A program made the translations under genes and the position numbers. From Bacillus cereus (GTDB lineage Bacteria; Bacillota; Bacilli; Bacillales; Bacillaceae_G), in NCBI RefSeq assembly GCF_002584535.1, contig NZ_NUOT01000073.1:1-64000 (forward strand): 64,000 bases of DNA, read 5' to 3'. Below the pieces are notes generated by a model. That model did no database searches. It worked only from the letters and a program-made list of their open reading frames with translations, and was not told where the DNA came from. This document shows positions 1 through 8,550 of the stretch, piece after piece. How positions within the stretch are numbered: position 1 is the stretch's first letter; each line of letters begins with the position of its first letter.

Positions 1-345
1 AATAATCTCGTGTCCTTATCGTTACTTTTCGTTCATGTCTATTTGTTAAATTATTATAATTACGACAATTCAAAAAAGCAAGCTCATTTTTGAAAAAACA
101 TTCATTTTACTATTTATACATTCTTTACTATATAACATAATTATAGCTTTACTTTATATCTTAAAATAATAATTCCGGCAATGAATGAACCTATTAAAAG
201 ATTCCCCATAAAAAAGTGTATATTACATGATAATAACCTATAGAAATATATTCTGGCGCTCAAGCCATACTGAATATCCTTGAAAAAAATGCCTTTACAT
301 TAATTATATTTACATACTTTATCCAACGATATACTATGCGATTTT
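1..345. other. intergenic, no gene seen
   Basis: AT-rich stretch with no convincing reading frame on either strand. On the minus strand an AAGGA-like motif lies within the first 20 bases, so a leftward gene may begin just outside the window. This cannot be decided from the sequence given. Confidence 0.4.
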
Positions 346-984
346 TCAATACAACCTTTTTGTATAACTTTCTTCTAATGAGCGTGCAACTTCTTCTTCA
401 TTTGCGTTCACTTTAGCATGATCAACCAGCATTTTTGCCGCTGATGGTAATACTTCTTTTTCTAACCAAGAATCTGGATTCCATAATTCAGAACGTATAA
501 ATGCCTTAGCACAATGAATGAAACACTCTTCTATTTCTACAACAATTCCAAGGAGTGGATTGCGTCCATTTACCTGCATCTTTTCTAAAATCTCTTCATC
601 GTTTGTAATAGCTGCACGCCCATTTATTCGTAATGACTCTCCAAGCCCTGGAATGAAAAAAATAAGACCCACCTTTGGATTAGATAAAATATTAAGAATA
701 GAATCCACTCGCCGATTCCCCGGTCTTTCTGGAATTACAATTTGATGTTCATTTAAAACATATACAAATCCAGGTGCATCTCCTCTTGGCGAAGCATCAC
801 AATGTCCAAACTTATCTGAAGTGGATATTACAAGAAATGGAGATTTAGATAGAAAATCACAACAATGATGATCAAGTGATGGAATCACTTTCTTTACCGC
901 ACGCTCACTTGGATACCCTAAAATATGACGTAATTCTTCTTCCGTTGAAATGAAAGAATTTATTTTTGTTTCCCCCAATCCCAT
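346..984 (-). CDS. pyridoxamine 5'-phosphate oxidase family protein
   Basis: A 212-residue protein resembling the FMN-binding split-barrel family (the MSMEG_1061-like branch of PNPOx proteins). Conserved-looking blocks are the GDAPGFV segment, the IPERPGNRR segment and the LIFFIPG strand. Such proteins are cytoplasmic flavin or F420-type oxidoreductases of mostly unknown substrate; they are not assumed to make pyridoxal phosphate. The ATG start follows AAGGAG at about 10 nt. It is divergent from the Nudix gene with 83 bp between them, so the two may share a control region. The substrate cannot be inferred. Confidence 0.8.
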   Translation of the reverse strand: MGLGETKINSFISTEEELRHILGYPSERAVKKVIPSLDHHCCDFLSKSPFLVISTSDKFGHCDASPRGDAPGFVYVLNEHQIVIPERPGNRRVDSILNILSNPKVGLIFFIPGLGESLRINGRAAITNDEEILEKMQVNGRNPLLGIVVEIEECFIHCAKAFIRSELWNPDSWLEKEVLPSAAKMLVDHAKVNANEEEVARSLEESYTKRLY

Positions 985-1067
985 TCAATATACACTCCTT
1001 ATTTTTCTTTTTTTCCAAAATTACATATAATTATTGTATACTAAACTATACAGAAAGGGGAATATAA

Positions 1068-1682
1068 ATGACAGAATGGTTAACGATATTTGATCCAGCA
1101 GGAAACAACATTGGAAAAAAACTACGTGATGACGTACATCGTGACGGTGATTGGCACGAAACATTCCATTGCTGGTTTGTGGAAAGAGAAAACGAAGACA
1201 TTTCTTTATACTTCCAATTACGAGCTAAAAATAAGAAAGATTTCCCAGGAAAATGGGATATTACATCTGCTGGACATATTATGCATAATGAAGATGTACG
1301 AATAGGTGGTCTTCGTGAAATAGAAGAGGAATTAGGCTTATCCTTTCAAGCTACTGACTTAGAATACAAAGGCATTTTTAAAATCAATCATGAAATTCCG
1401 CACTTCATTGACCGTGAAATGTGTCATATGTATTTTCACGCTGTTACAAAATCACTTCCGTTCGCACCAGGTGATGAAGTAGAAGATGTAATGAAAATAA
1501 CTGCGACTTCTTTTTTACAGCTTTTAAAAAGAGAAGTCACATCTGCAACAGGAATTTCCATTTCAAACAAAAATGCTGAACCTATTACAATAACATTTGC
1601 AGATATCTATCCATATGAACTTGAATATTATGAATTTGTCATAGAAAAAAGTCGAGACATATTAAATAACAATAATTTATGA
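1068..1682 (+). CDS. Nudix hydrolase
   Basis: A 204-residue cytoplasmic protein with a complete Nudix box: G69, E75, R83-E84, E87-E88, G90, matching G-x5-E-x7-RE-U-x-EE-x-G-U. The N-terminal layout (WLTIFD, GDWHETFHCW) resembles the isopentenyl-diphosphate isomerase/YfcD-like Nudix branch. It should hydrolyse or isomerise a diphosphate-linked substrate using Mg2+; the substrate is unknown. The ATG is preceded by GAAAGGGG. A rho-independent terminator follows, so the gene is probably a single transcription unit. Confidence 0.85.
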   Translation: MTEWLTIFDPAGNNIGKKLRDDVHRDGDWHETFHCWFVERENEDISLYFQLRAKNKKDFPGKWDITSAGHIMHNEDVRIGGLREIEEELGLSFQATDLEYKGIFKINHEIPHFIDREMCHMYFHAVTKSLPFAPGDEVEDVMKITATSFLQLLKREVTSATGISISNKNAEPITITFADIYPYELEYYEFVIEKSRDILNNNNL

Positions 1683-1690
1683 ATTCTGAT

Positions 1691-1729
1691 TGACTCCTAG
1701 CTTATATAGCATGGGAGTCAGTATTTTTT
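1691..1729 (+). terminator. rho-independent terminator of the Nudix gene
   Basis: Inverted repeat TGACTCC (1691-1697) / GGAGTCA (1714-1720) followed by a T-rich run, 8 bp downstream of the stop codon. Confidence 0.75.
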
Positions 1730-1756
1730 AATAACAAGATATACGGAATATTCCCA

Positions 1757-2098
1757 TTATTTCTCCAGCGCTTTTAATCTATTCTCCACCCGTATAAATA
1801 AGCAAATGATTAATACGATCATAAGACCTAAAATAGCAATCATTGTATGCGGATACCTAAATAGCATCCCTATTAAACTTCCTATTAATATCATTAAAAG
1901 TCCATTTTGTTTCATCACTTCCGCACTATATTGATTTCCAACATCCCATAAATCTTTATTTTTCATTGATCGCTTTGTTCGATATCCGTATACTGCGTTT
2001 ATATCTGTTGGTGGATTTTTTTGCAATATGAGTGCAGCTAGTATAAATATAATACCGATTAATATGCTCATTCCTATATTTATAAGTACATATATCAT
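1757..2098 (-). CDS. SdpI family membrane protein
   Basis: A 113-residue protein with three hydrophobic segments (about residues 3-25, 64-80 and 84-104). Between the first two is a conserved soluble block containing GYRT and SMKNKDLWDVGN, the signature of the SdpI/YhfL-type family (PF13630). B. subtilis SdpI is the immunity protein to the SdpC toxin, but stand-alone short paralogs are common and most have no known toxin. No sdpC-like gene lies nearby, so an immunity role is only a possibility. It is convergent with the Nudix gene. Confidence 0.75.
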   Translation of the reverse strand: MIYVLINIGMSILIGIIFILAALILQKNPPTDINAVYGYRTKRSMKNKDLWDVGNQYSAEVMKQNGLLMILIGSLIGMLFRYPHTMIAILGLMIVLIICLFIRVENRLKALEK

Positions 2099-2268
2099 CT
2101 TATCACCTCACATCTCCCTAAACTTTTCCAGTTTACCCCTTTATAATACAACAAAAAGTAATTACAAATCTATATTTTCCATAACAAAAAATACACCACT
2201 CTTGCTTAAATGATGTATAAGCTGAATACAGTATTTTATATTCATAGCTCAAACTTATTGTTTTATAT

Positions 2269-3114
2269 TTACTTTCTCTGTTTCGACGTTTGAAACATGC
2301 TAGGAAGCGTCACAAATCGTGATCCTTTCGCTTTCAGTTCAGGAATAATTCGATCTAATGAATCTACGGATCCCTGCAAGTTCGCTCCTGGCGTCGAATG
2401 TTGTAATACAACACTTCCTGGAAACGCATTACCTAATACAGTATTTGTAATCTTTTCTGCACTTACACCTTTCCAGTCAACTGTATCTACACTCCACTGC
2501 ACAATCATAAAGTTTTGCTCTGTAGCCCATCCCAGCTGTTTTTCACGTATTTCACCATAAGGTGGCCGTATAAACTTTGGCGCATATCCCACCAATTTCT
2601 TCAATATCTCTTCTGTTTTTACAATTTGATTTCGGTATTCTTCATCACTCACTTTAGCTAAATTGGGGTGATTGTACGTATGATTCCCGATAATATGTCC
2701 CTCATCCGCAATTCGTTTTACTACATTAGGATACCTTTCTGCATTTTCACCTAGAAGAAAAAAAGTACCTTTCACACCATAACTTTTTAACTTATCTAAT
2801 ATTTGCGGGGTAAATACAGGGTCTGGCCCATCATCAAATGTAAGAGCAACTTCAGCTTTATTATAGGGACCTGAAAATGCATAAGCATATTTTTCAACCC
2901 ACGAAAACGGAGTCCAAGAACCCCTCTCTTCTTCAGCACCTTGAACCTCATTCTCCATACCGATATTTACCAATTCAAGATTCAAATGAGAAGGATTTTG
3001 ATAATAAAGTACATTTGAATGCGGCACATAAGAATACACATTATAGAAAGGGCTATTACGTTCTGGAGTCCATTGAAAAGGAATAAGCATTTCTGATGGA
3101 TAAAAATAATACAT
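2269..3114 (-). CDS. polysaccharide deacetylase (peptidoglycan GlcNAc deacetylase, Bc1960-like)
   Basis: A 281-residue NodB-homology protein. Motif 1 TFDDGPDP (D94/D95) gives the catalytic base and a metal ligand; motif 2 HTYNH (H145, H149) the metal-binding histidines; motif 3 RPPYG (183-187); motif 4 VDTVDW (209-214); motif 5 LQHS (237-240). The aromatic-rich N-terminus has no signal peptide. From memory, sequence and layout closely resemble the characterised B. cereus Bc1960 enzyme, which removes acetyl groups from peptidoglycan GlcNAc and contributes to lysozyme resistance. The start has AAGGGAGG 8 nt upstream. It appears to be monocistronic. Confidence 0.87.
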   Translation of the reverse strand: MYYFYPSEMLIPFQWTPERNSPFYNVYSYVPHSNVLYYQNPSHLNLELVNIGMENEVQGAEEERGSWTPFSWVEKYAYAFSGPYNKAEVALTFDDGPDPVFTPQILDKLKSYGVKGTFFLLGENAERYPNVVKRIADEGHIIGNHTYNHPNLAKVSDEEYRNQIVKTEEILKKLVGYAPKFIRPPYGEIREKQLGWATEQNFMIVQWSVDTVDWKGVSAEKITNTVLGNAFPGSVVLQHSTPGANLQGSVDSLDRIIPELKAKGSRFVTLPSMFQTSKQRK

Positions 3115-3184
3115 AATAAAAACCTCCCTTACATTTTATATGCCGTTCATTCAAATTTTGTTAGAAAGATACATATTTACAAAC

Positions 3185-3216
3185 CAAAATAAGACCGCTC
3201 CATCATTGGAACGATC
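3185..3216 (-). terminator. terminator downstream of the adenylyltransferase gene
   Basis: Minus-strand hairpin GATCGTTCC / GGAGCGGTC (with G-U pairs) followed by TTATTTT, just beyond the stop at 3240. Confidence 0.6.
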
Positions 3217-3239
3217 TCATTCCTTCCTATCTAAAAAAC

Positions 3240-4112
3240 TTAATAAATAGTTTTACTATCTTGCGGTAAAGACTTCACATGCTTTAAATAACTTGTCACT
3301 CTATCATCATCACCCTGTGGATATTCGTAACCACAATAGCTAGCAATTCCGATTGCAATTTCCCTAAATAAATCTCCCATTACAAAGACGGAATTCCAAA
3401 TCTTTTCATAGTCTGCATTTGAGAATGTATCCATATATTGTTTCCATATGTTATTCTCAAGATATTGTTCAAAAAACTTCCCAAACTTTCCTGCGCTTAC
3501 TGTAAAATTTGTTTTCATCCCAATATGCCATTCTAGCATTTGTATCAGCATATTTCTCACGGGACCTTCAAGCATCCCTTTCACATAGGATAACTCTTCT
3601 CTCCACAATCCCTTTGCGACATTCGTGCTACACCACCAAAACTCATTACAGCAATCCGCAAATTCATTTTCACTTGGTCTTTTTATAAGATAATCTGAAT
3701 CACTTGCTGGTGGAAACGGCTCAATACATCCATCTTTATCTAGAAGAAGTACACTTAGGCTATCTCTATCAAGAAGCTCATTTACTAATTCTACTGGAAC
3801 TAAAGTCAAATCGATTCGGTTCCCGTCTATAAACTGCATCAAATACGGAAACCTGCCATCCTCTGCGGGTGGAACTAAAGTACCTTCTTCTGGCATTTGC
3901 ACAATCATTCTTTCTCCAAATCTATCGATCCAGCTATGATCAGATGTGAATGACTGTATATCTTTCACAACATATATAATATCGTAATCTTGAAAGCAAT
4001 CTTTCTTCACATTTGGATTCACACGAGATCCATTCATAATAACTACACGAATACGTCCATCTTCTCTCGCTGTATTTAATATGAAATCCATCATTTCTTT
4101 TTCGCTTCTCAT
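3240..4112 (-). CDS. aadK: AadK-like aminoglycoside 6-adenylyltransferase
   Basis: A 290-residue nucleotidyltransferase matching the ANT(6)/AadK family in length and layout. It has the GSR motif near residue 28, a QDYDI segment near residue 42 carrying the metal-binding aspartate, and IDLTLVP carrying the third acidic residue. The family transfers AMP to the 6-hydroxyl of streptomycin. Chromosomal homologues are widespread in Bacillus and may give only weak resistance or act on another substrate. A GGAGG motif lies upstream of the ATG, and a terminator follows. Confidence 0.82.
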   Translation of the reverse strand: MRSEKEMMDFILNTAREDGRIRVVIMNGSRVNPNVKKDCFQDYDIIYVVKDIQSFTSDHSWIDRFGERMIVQMPEEGTLVPPAEDGRFPYLMQFIDGNRIDLTLVPVELVNELLDRDSLSVLLLDKDGCIEPFPPASDSDYLIKRPSENEFADCCNEFWWCSTNVAKGLWREELSYVKGMLEGPVRNMLIQMLEWHIGMKTNFTVSAGKFGKFFEQYLENNIWKQYMDTFSNADYEKIWNSVFVMGDLFREIAIGIASYCGYEYPQGDDDRVTSYLKHVKSLPQDSKTIY

Positions 4113-4307
4113 CTTTTTATAACCTCCAAATTTTATTAATCCACTGTACTCTATTCAATTTGGAGGAGCACGAGAAGAATTCTCTGTCTTACATACACGT
4201 TATAACATATCAAACATTTTCTTCATTTTTTCTCCTCCTAATTCTTCATACCTTTTAATTCAGCTCTTTTAAAGGTTGCTGTTGATAATTATCATAAATG
4301 TTCTTCT

Positions 4308-4850
4308 TTACTTCACCTTGTTAAAGTTGTATAAATCTCCATCATCAAATCCTGTTGCAAGTGCAACATCCTTAGCAAATTTCCCTGGATTATTTAGTAC
4401 ATATGTATTCACAAACATAATAGTTGAAGCAATCGTTAAAAATGTTCCTAATACGAGGTTGTTCTCTAACACTCTATATAAATTTTCATAAAGCGTTATA
4501 CTTGGAGATGTGTCCTCTGGAAAATAATCATTATTACTTGCCCAGCCTTCATCATCGCTGTGCCATTCATTTGAGCCGGAAATATATAATTGAATGCTAT
4601 TTTCAGTCTCATACAGTCCGAAATTAAAGGCTACTATATCCTCTTGTGGCTTTTCTTTATCCAGCAATTCATTTAACCATTCCTCAAATTGATTATAACT
4701 AATTTCAAGTGCAGCTTTATAACTATCAAAATTAAAGACATTTTTAATACTTGCCACATTTGCTTCTATCATATCTTTCCCATTACTTAATGTAGGTGTA
4801 TTCTTAATAAAATAATTTAATAAATAATCTATTTGTTCTAAATTACTCAC
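4308..4850 (-). CDS. hypothetical protein (180 aa)
   Basis: I do not recognise this protein. It is acidic, has no signal peptide, and has one moderately hydrophobic helix (about residues 133-153, TFLTIASTIMFVNTYVL). Central beta-like segments (VAFNFGLYE, SIQLYISGS, rich in W/D/E) resemble the look of polymorphic-toxin immunity proteins, but no toxin gene is adjacent. The start is GTG with GAGGTG 5 nt upstream. It begins 29 bp after the stop of the split O-methyltransferase, so it was probably co-transcribed with that gene before the gene was interrupted. Confidence 0.6.
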   Translation of the reverse strand: MSNLEQIDYLLNYFIKNTPTLSNGKDMIEANVASIKNVFNFDSYKAALEISYNQFEEWLNELLDKEKPQEDIVAFNFGLYETENSIQLYISGSNEWHSDDEGWASNNDYFPEDTSPSITLYENLYRVLENNLVLGTFLTIASTIMFVNTYVLNNPGKFAKDVALATGFDDGDLYNFNKVK

Positions 4851-4879
4851 AAACTCACCTCTTTGTCAGAGCTCCCCTT

Positions 4880-5480
4880 CTATTTTTCCGTTTCCTTTAT
4901 TATACGCGCAATTACAAATTCATCATATCCCTTACTCCCTACTGTTTGAATCGCTGTAGCAGTGACACGCGGTTCACTAGCAATTAATTCATAGAAACGA
5001 CGTATTCCCAGCACACGTGGGTCATCACTAGAAGCATCAATTACTTCTCCTTCGCGCACTACATTATCGCCAATAATTAAACTGCCTGACTTTGAGAGTT
5101 TAAGAGCCCACTCAAAATACACTGGATTGTTTTGTTTATCCGCATCAATGAAAATAAGATCAAATGGCTCATAACCTTCCGTAGCTATTTGCTGTAACGA
5201 GTCTATTGCCATTCCTATTCGCACATGAGCCACATCACTCAATTTAGCTCTTTCAATATTAGCACGAGCAATTGCAGCGTGCTTTTCACTTGCTTCAAGC
5301 GTAATGAGACGACCACCTGTTGGTAATGCCCTTGCAAGCCATATTGTACTATATCCACCCAAAGTACTAATTTCTAAAATATTACGAGCTCCTTGAATTT
5401 GTACAAGTAATTGCAAGAACTTTCCTTGAGTTGCTGAAACATCGTGCGCCGGCAACTCAGCTTCAGCATTCACTTGAAGT
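4880..5480 (-). pseudogene. O-methyltransferase, 3' part of an interrupted gene
   Basis: About 197 codons of a class I SAM-dependent O-methyltransferase of the caffeoyl-CoA/catechol type. It has LEISTLGGYSTIWLAR (normally LEIGTLGGYST, the SAM-binding loop), LITLEAS (acidic end of beta-2), LIFIDADK (metal-binding aspartates) and IGDNVVREG. The family normally starts about 25-30 residues earlier. The only in-frame start is a GTG at 5473 with no ribosome site, and the frame closes upstream at 5528. The missing N-terminus lies on the same strand at 10800-10887. The sense CTTCAAGTGAAT joins exactly after GAGGTACTTC there, giving an intact gene of about 227 codons. Confidence 0.85.
5476..5480. repeat. 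left copy of the 5-bp target duplication (GAAGT)
   Basis: GAAGT here and at 10800-10804 directly abut the two ends of the 5481-10799 insertion. Removing the insertion and one copy restores the methyltransferase reading frame. Confidence 0.75.
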
Positions 5481-5507
5481 TGTTTGATTACAAGAAGGTT
5501 GCGGACT
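5481..5507. repeat. left terminal inverted repeat
   Basis: The 27-bp left end contains the first 20-bp site, TTACAAGAAGGTTGCGGACT (5488-5507). It pairs with 10773-10799 at 19 of 27 positions without gaps. Confidence 0.75.
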
Positions 5508-5519
5508 AAAATTAATATA

Positions 5520-5549
5520 AATGCCCATTACAAATGGGCATTCTTTTTT
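5520..5549 (+). terminator. orphan plus-strand terminator near the left end
   Basis: Perfect hairpin AATGCCCATT / AATGGGCATT with a 3-nt loop, then CTTTTTT. No plus-strand gene precedes it; upstream is the antisense of the methyltransferase. It lies 13 bp inside the insertion and may shield the element from transcription entering from outside. Confidence 0.7.
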
Positions 5550-5553
5550 ATTA

Positions 5554-5573
5554 TTACAAGATAGTTCTAAACT
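5554..5573. repeat. subterminal 20-bp site L2
   Basis: TTACAAGATAGTTCTAAACT, sharing TTACAAGA, GT and terminal ACT with L1 (5488-5507) and in the same orientation. Confidence 0.6.
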
Positions 5574-5664
5574 AATCAGACAATGTTTCATACTTCATTT
5601 TACCGTTAATTACAAGATAGTCATGTACTACTTGTTCATACTGTGAATTTAAAATAGAGTCACG
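5572..5664 (-). pseudogene. short coding remnant
   Basis: An open frame of about 30 codons ending in TAG, with protein-like composition (QYEQVVHDYLVINGKMKYE) but no start or ribosome site. It ends within site L2. I do not recognise it; it could be the C-terminus of a lost cargo gene. Confidence 0.3.
5610..5629. repeat. subterminal 20-bp site L3
   Basis: TTACAAGATAGTCATGTACT, third left-end copy in the same orientation, 56 bp from L2. Confidence 0.55.
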
Positions 5665-5733
5665 ATGTTAAAAAAAAGACGCGAAGTTTTGAAAAAAGTT
5701 GCGACGTTTCTAAAAAAGATGTGATGCTTTATC
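5663..5733 (+). repeat. array of 20-bp repeats, copy 1
   Basis: Three tandem units of 19, 20 and 20 bp (the second is CGAAGTTTTGAAAAAAGTTG) plus a partial TGATGC unit. The sequence before it, TGTGAATTTAAAATA, also precedes copy 4 at 22981. Confidence 0.75.
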
Positions 5734-5815
5734 CCATTGGTTTGGACGATCAATAACAATGAACTATTTTTATCTAAGGCTATGTTAAATAATGGTGCTG
5801 ATTTTTATAGTGAAG

Positions 5816-5849
5816 AAGTACGTGACCTCAATTATTAGGTTACGTACTT
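5816..5849 (-). terminator. hairpin downstream of the small membrane protein gene
   Basis: 13-bp arms 5816-5828 and 5837-5849 with one mismatch (AAGTACGT...ACGTACTT), starting just below the stop codon at 5853. The T tract is weak on the minus strand. Confidence 0.5.
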
Positions 5850-5852
5850 TAA

Positions 5853-6035
5853 TCATATACTCTCTTTTGTTGTTTTGATAAACTGCATTAAAATTGCAGT
5901 ACCTGTGAAATTCAGTACAATGCTTGTTCCAAGTGAAACTGCCCATAATACAGTTGGTAACGATACTGTAAATGATAACAGTAAGAATATAATACCTACT
6001 GAAACAAAAGTAAGACCCAAAGACATTTTGTTCAA
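5853..6035 (-). CDS. small two-helix membrane protein
   Basis: A protein of about 60 residues with two hydrophobic helices (LGLTFVSVGIIFLLLSF and VLWAVSLGTSIVLNF) and a short basic C-terminus. The likely start is the TTG at 6035, because GGAGGTG sits 6 nt upstream of it. The earlier in-frame ATG at 6050 would put that ribosome site inside the coding sequence. I do not recognise a family. It lies inside the insertion, opposite in direction to the surface-protein gene. Confidence 0.55.
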   Translation of the reverse strand: MNKMSLGLTFVSVGIIFLLLSFTVSLPTVLWAVSLGTSIVLNFTGTAILMQFIKTTKESI

Positions 6036-6170
6036 TCTAAACACCTCCATTGTAATTATAGTTTAACAGTAGTTACCTTATAATCGCAATTAATATTTGA
6101 ATATACGTTTTTTACAATACAAAGGGCTTATCACACGAAAATGCGAGATGTTCGTAAACTCTTGCTTTTT

Positions 6171-6223
6171 ATTTAGTGATAATAGAGTTGTTTTATTTAC
6201 AATAAAGTCTATTATCACTAAAT
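6171..6223. repeat. perfect 16-bp inverted repeat
   Basis: Arms ATTTAGTGATAATAGA (6171-6186) and TCTATTATCACTAAAT (6208-6223) around a 21-nt loop. There is no T-run on either side, so a simple terminator is unlikely. It lies between the small membrane protein and the first direct repeat. Confidence 0.6.
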
Positions 6224-6322
6224 AATATTGTTTAAAAAAATGGAATAATAATCAGAACCCACGTCATATTTTAATGATTCTCGGTATAATGAAAATAAGA
6301 ATATTTCGACATTCGTATAGAT

Positions 6323-6550
6323 ATGGATATGAAATAAAGTCACGATGTTTATAAGAAAGATGCGAAGTTTTGAAGAAAGGTGCGACGTTTATAAAAAGGA
6401 TGCGATGCTATATCTTTTCAATTAAAGAATTCTAAATGTGTTTTGATTAAACTTTCTTATAAAAATAAGTTACTAAATATTCCGAAAAGACTTTATTTTG
6501 AATGGGATTTTTTCAAAATAAAGTCTTTGTAATTTGGATTAAACTTTATT
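6323..6550 (+). repeat. direct repeat upstream of the surface-protein gene (20-bp array copy 2)
   Basis: It starts ATGGATATGAAATAAAGTCA and contains three 20-bp units (6343-6362, 6363-6382, 6383-6402). Then come a shared CGATGCTATATCTTTTCAAT tail and an AAGACTTTATTTTGAA hairpin. The whole unit recurs downstream of the gene at 8551-8766 with two 20-bp units fewer. Confidence 0.75.
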
Positions 6551-6669
6551 TCAAACCAACAACCATCAAATATTTGATATGCTTCATGTCACAACAGGTT
6601 ATTGATAAATCCCTATAATTTAAATTTAAAAAGACTAAATAAAATGTTAAAGTATGTAATTTTTTGTTT

Positions 6670-6675
6670 TATAAT
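6670..6675 (+). promoter_or_regulatory. candidate -10 of the surface-protein gene
   Basis: TATAAT 73 nt upstream of the ATG, with only a weak -35 (TTAAAG, 17-bp spacer). Confidence 0.35.
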
Positions 6676-6748
6676 GGAACTGTAGTTCATTACAAATATT
6701 TTAGATATTAAAATATTTGTAATCTAAATCAAGCAGGAGGTTGGAAAT

Positions 6749-8521
6749 ATGGGGGAAAAATATGTAATTAGGATTCTAGCTTTACTCTCTGTAGTGTCTC
6801 TTTTCTTTAACTTAATGTTACCGAAGGCTAACGCAGAGGTTATAGCAAACGAAAAGATTCCATCAATCAAAACAACTGCTACTAACAAAACTGATGGTGG
6901 AAAAGAGATTCATTCAAAAGCGGATATCACTATCCAAGACAAGGTAGAATATACTAACTTAGTTGTTGGTAAAGAGTACACTTTAAAAGCTAAACTAATG
7001 AGCAAAGCTACTAAAGAACCATTAATAATTGAGGGGAAAGAAGTAACAGCTGAGACTAAGTTTACTGCAAAAGAAAAGAGTGGGTTTGTAACATTAGACA
7101 TTCCTTTCGTTGGTGCTGAATTACAAGGAATGAACGTTGTTGTGTTTGAAGAACTATATCAAAATGGTGTCTTAGTGGCAAATAACACTGACATTAACGA
7201 TGTAGGACATACAGTTCGATTCGTGGAACCTTTAATTAAAACAACTGCTACTAACAAAGCCGATGGTGGAAAAGAGATTCATTCAAAAATGGATATCACC
7301 ATCCAAGATAAAGTCGAATACACTGACCTAATCGTAGGCAAAGAATACGTAGTAAAAAGTAAACTAATGAGCAAAGCTACTAAAAAACCATTAATAATTG
7401 AGGGGAAAGAAGTAACAGCTGAGACTAAGTTTACTGCAAAAGAAAAGAATGGGTTTGTAACATTAGACATTCCTTTCGTTGGTGCTGAATTACAAGGAAT
7501 GAACGTAGTTGTGTTTGAAGAACTATATCAAGATGGTGAATTAGTGGGAATTAACATGTCCCTTGACGATATGGATCATACAGTTCGATTCGTAGAACCT
7601 GTAATTAAAACAACTGCTACTAACAAAGCTGATGGCTCTAAAGAGATTCATTCAAAAGAGGATATCACTATCCAAGACAAAGTTGAATACACTGACTTAA
7701 TCGTAGGTAAAGAATACGTGGTAAAAAGTAAACTAATGAACAAAGTTACTAAAGAACCATTATTAATTGCTGGTAAAGAAGTAAAAGCTGAGACTAAGTT
7801 TACTGCAAAAGAAAAGAATGGTTTTGTAACATTAGACTTTCCTTTCGTTGGTGCTGAATTACAAGGAACAGAAGTAGTAGTGTTTGAAGAACTATATCAA
7901 GATGGAATCTTAGTGGGAATTAACGTTGACATTGAAGATATGGGTCATACAGTTCGATTCGTAGAACCTGTAATTAAAACAACTGCTACTAACAAAGCTG
8001 ATGGCTCTAAAGAGTTAGACGCTACAAAATCTGTAACTATCCAAGATAAAGTTGAATACACTGACTTAATCGTAGGTAAAGAATACGTGGTAAAAAGTAA
8101 ACTAATGGATAAAGCAACACACAAACCGTTACTAGTTGATGGTAAAGAAGTAACAGCAGAATCTAAGTTTACTGCAAAAGAGAAAAATGGTTCTATCACA
8201 CTTGACTTCACATTTAATGCTTCTGAACTACAAGGTAAAGAAGTAGTAGTGTTTGAAGAACTATATCAAGATGGAATCTTAGTGGGAATTAACGTTGACA
8301 TTGAAGATATGGGTCATACAGTGAGGTTCAAAGAGAAAAAAACAGAAAAATCACAGCCAGAGCAACCTAAAACAGAGCAACCTAAAACAGAAAAAACATC
8401 AAAAGCAGGAACATTACCAGCCACAGGTGGAAATATGTCCTATATGTGGCTCTCAGTGGGTGCTGGTCTTTTGTTACTAATCCTTGGAACTATGTTATTT
8501 ATTAAACGTAGAAATGCATAA
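6749..8521 (+). CDS. VaFE repeat LPXTG-anchored surface protein
   Basis: 590 residues. A signal peptide (residues 1 to about 29, ending ANA) is followed by four tandem 123-residue domains (about 40-162, 163-285, 286-408, 409-531), a Q/P/E/K-rich stalk, LPATG (556-560), a membrane helix and a KRR tail. This is a sortase-anchored cell-wall protein. Each domain ends in VVVFEELYQ, the VaFE block of T-Q ester-bond domains (PF18202-like), which in other Gram-positive adhesins form internal Thr-Gln crosslinks; that chemistry is inferred. The nucleotide repeats are 369 bp and near-identical, which favours copy-number change by recombination. AGGAGG lies 8 nt before the ATG. The gene is the main cargo of the insertion and sits between two direct repeats. 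Confidence 0.9.
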   Translation: MGEKYVIRILALLSVVSLFFNLMLPKANAEVIANEKIPSIKTTATNKTDGGKEIHSKADITIQDKVEYTNLVVGKEYTLKAKLMSKATKEPLIIEGKEVTAETKFTAKEKSGFVTLDIPFVGAELQGMNVVVFEELYQNGVLVANNTDINDVGHTVRFVEPLIKTTATNKADGGKEIHSKMDITIQDKVEYTDLIVGKEYVVKSKLMSKATKKPLIIEGKEVTAETKFTAKEKNGFVTLDIPFVGAELQGMNVVVFEELYQDGELVGINMSLDDMDHTVRFVEPVIKTTATNKADGSKEIHSKEDITIQDKVEYTDLIVGKEYVVKSKLMNKVTKEPLLIAGKEVKAETKFTAKEKNGFVTLDFPFVGAELQGTEVVVFEELYQDGILVGINVDIEDMGHTVRFVEPVIKTTATNKADGSKELDATKSVTIQDKVEYTDLIVGKEYVVKSKLMDKATHKPLLVDGKEVTAESKFTAKEKNGSITLDFTFNASELQGKEVVVFEELYQDGILVGINVDIEDMGHTVRFKEKKTEKSQPEQPKTEQPKTEKTSKAGTLPATGGNMSYMWLSVGAGLLLLILGTMLFIKRRNA

Positions 8522-8550
8522 TAATTAAATAGTTTTTTTACGTAGAAGGT

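Noticed and set aside
4281-4296. Fur-box-like TTGATAATTATCATAA
   Set aside because: It lies downstream of a stop codon with no promoter or iron-related gene nearby.
6910-8211. Open frames on the minus strand within the surface-protein gene
   Set aside because: They repeat with the 369-bp period and are the antisense of the VaFE domains, with no ribosome sites.
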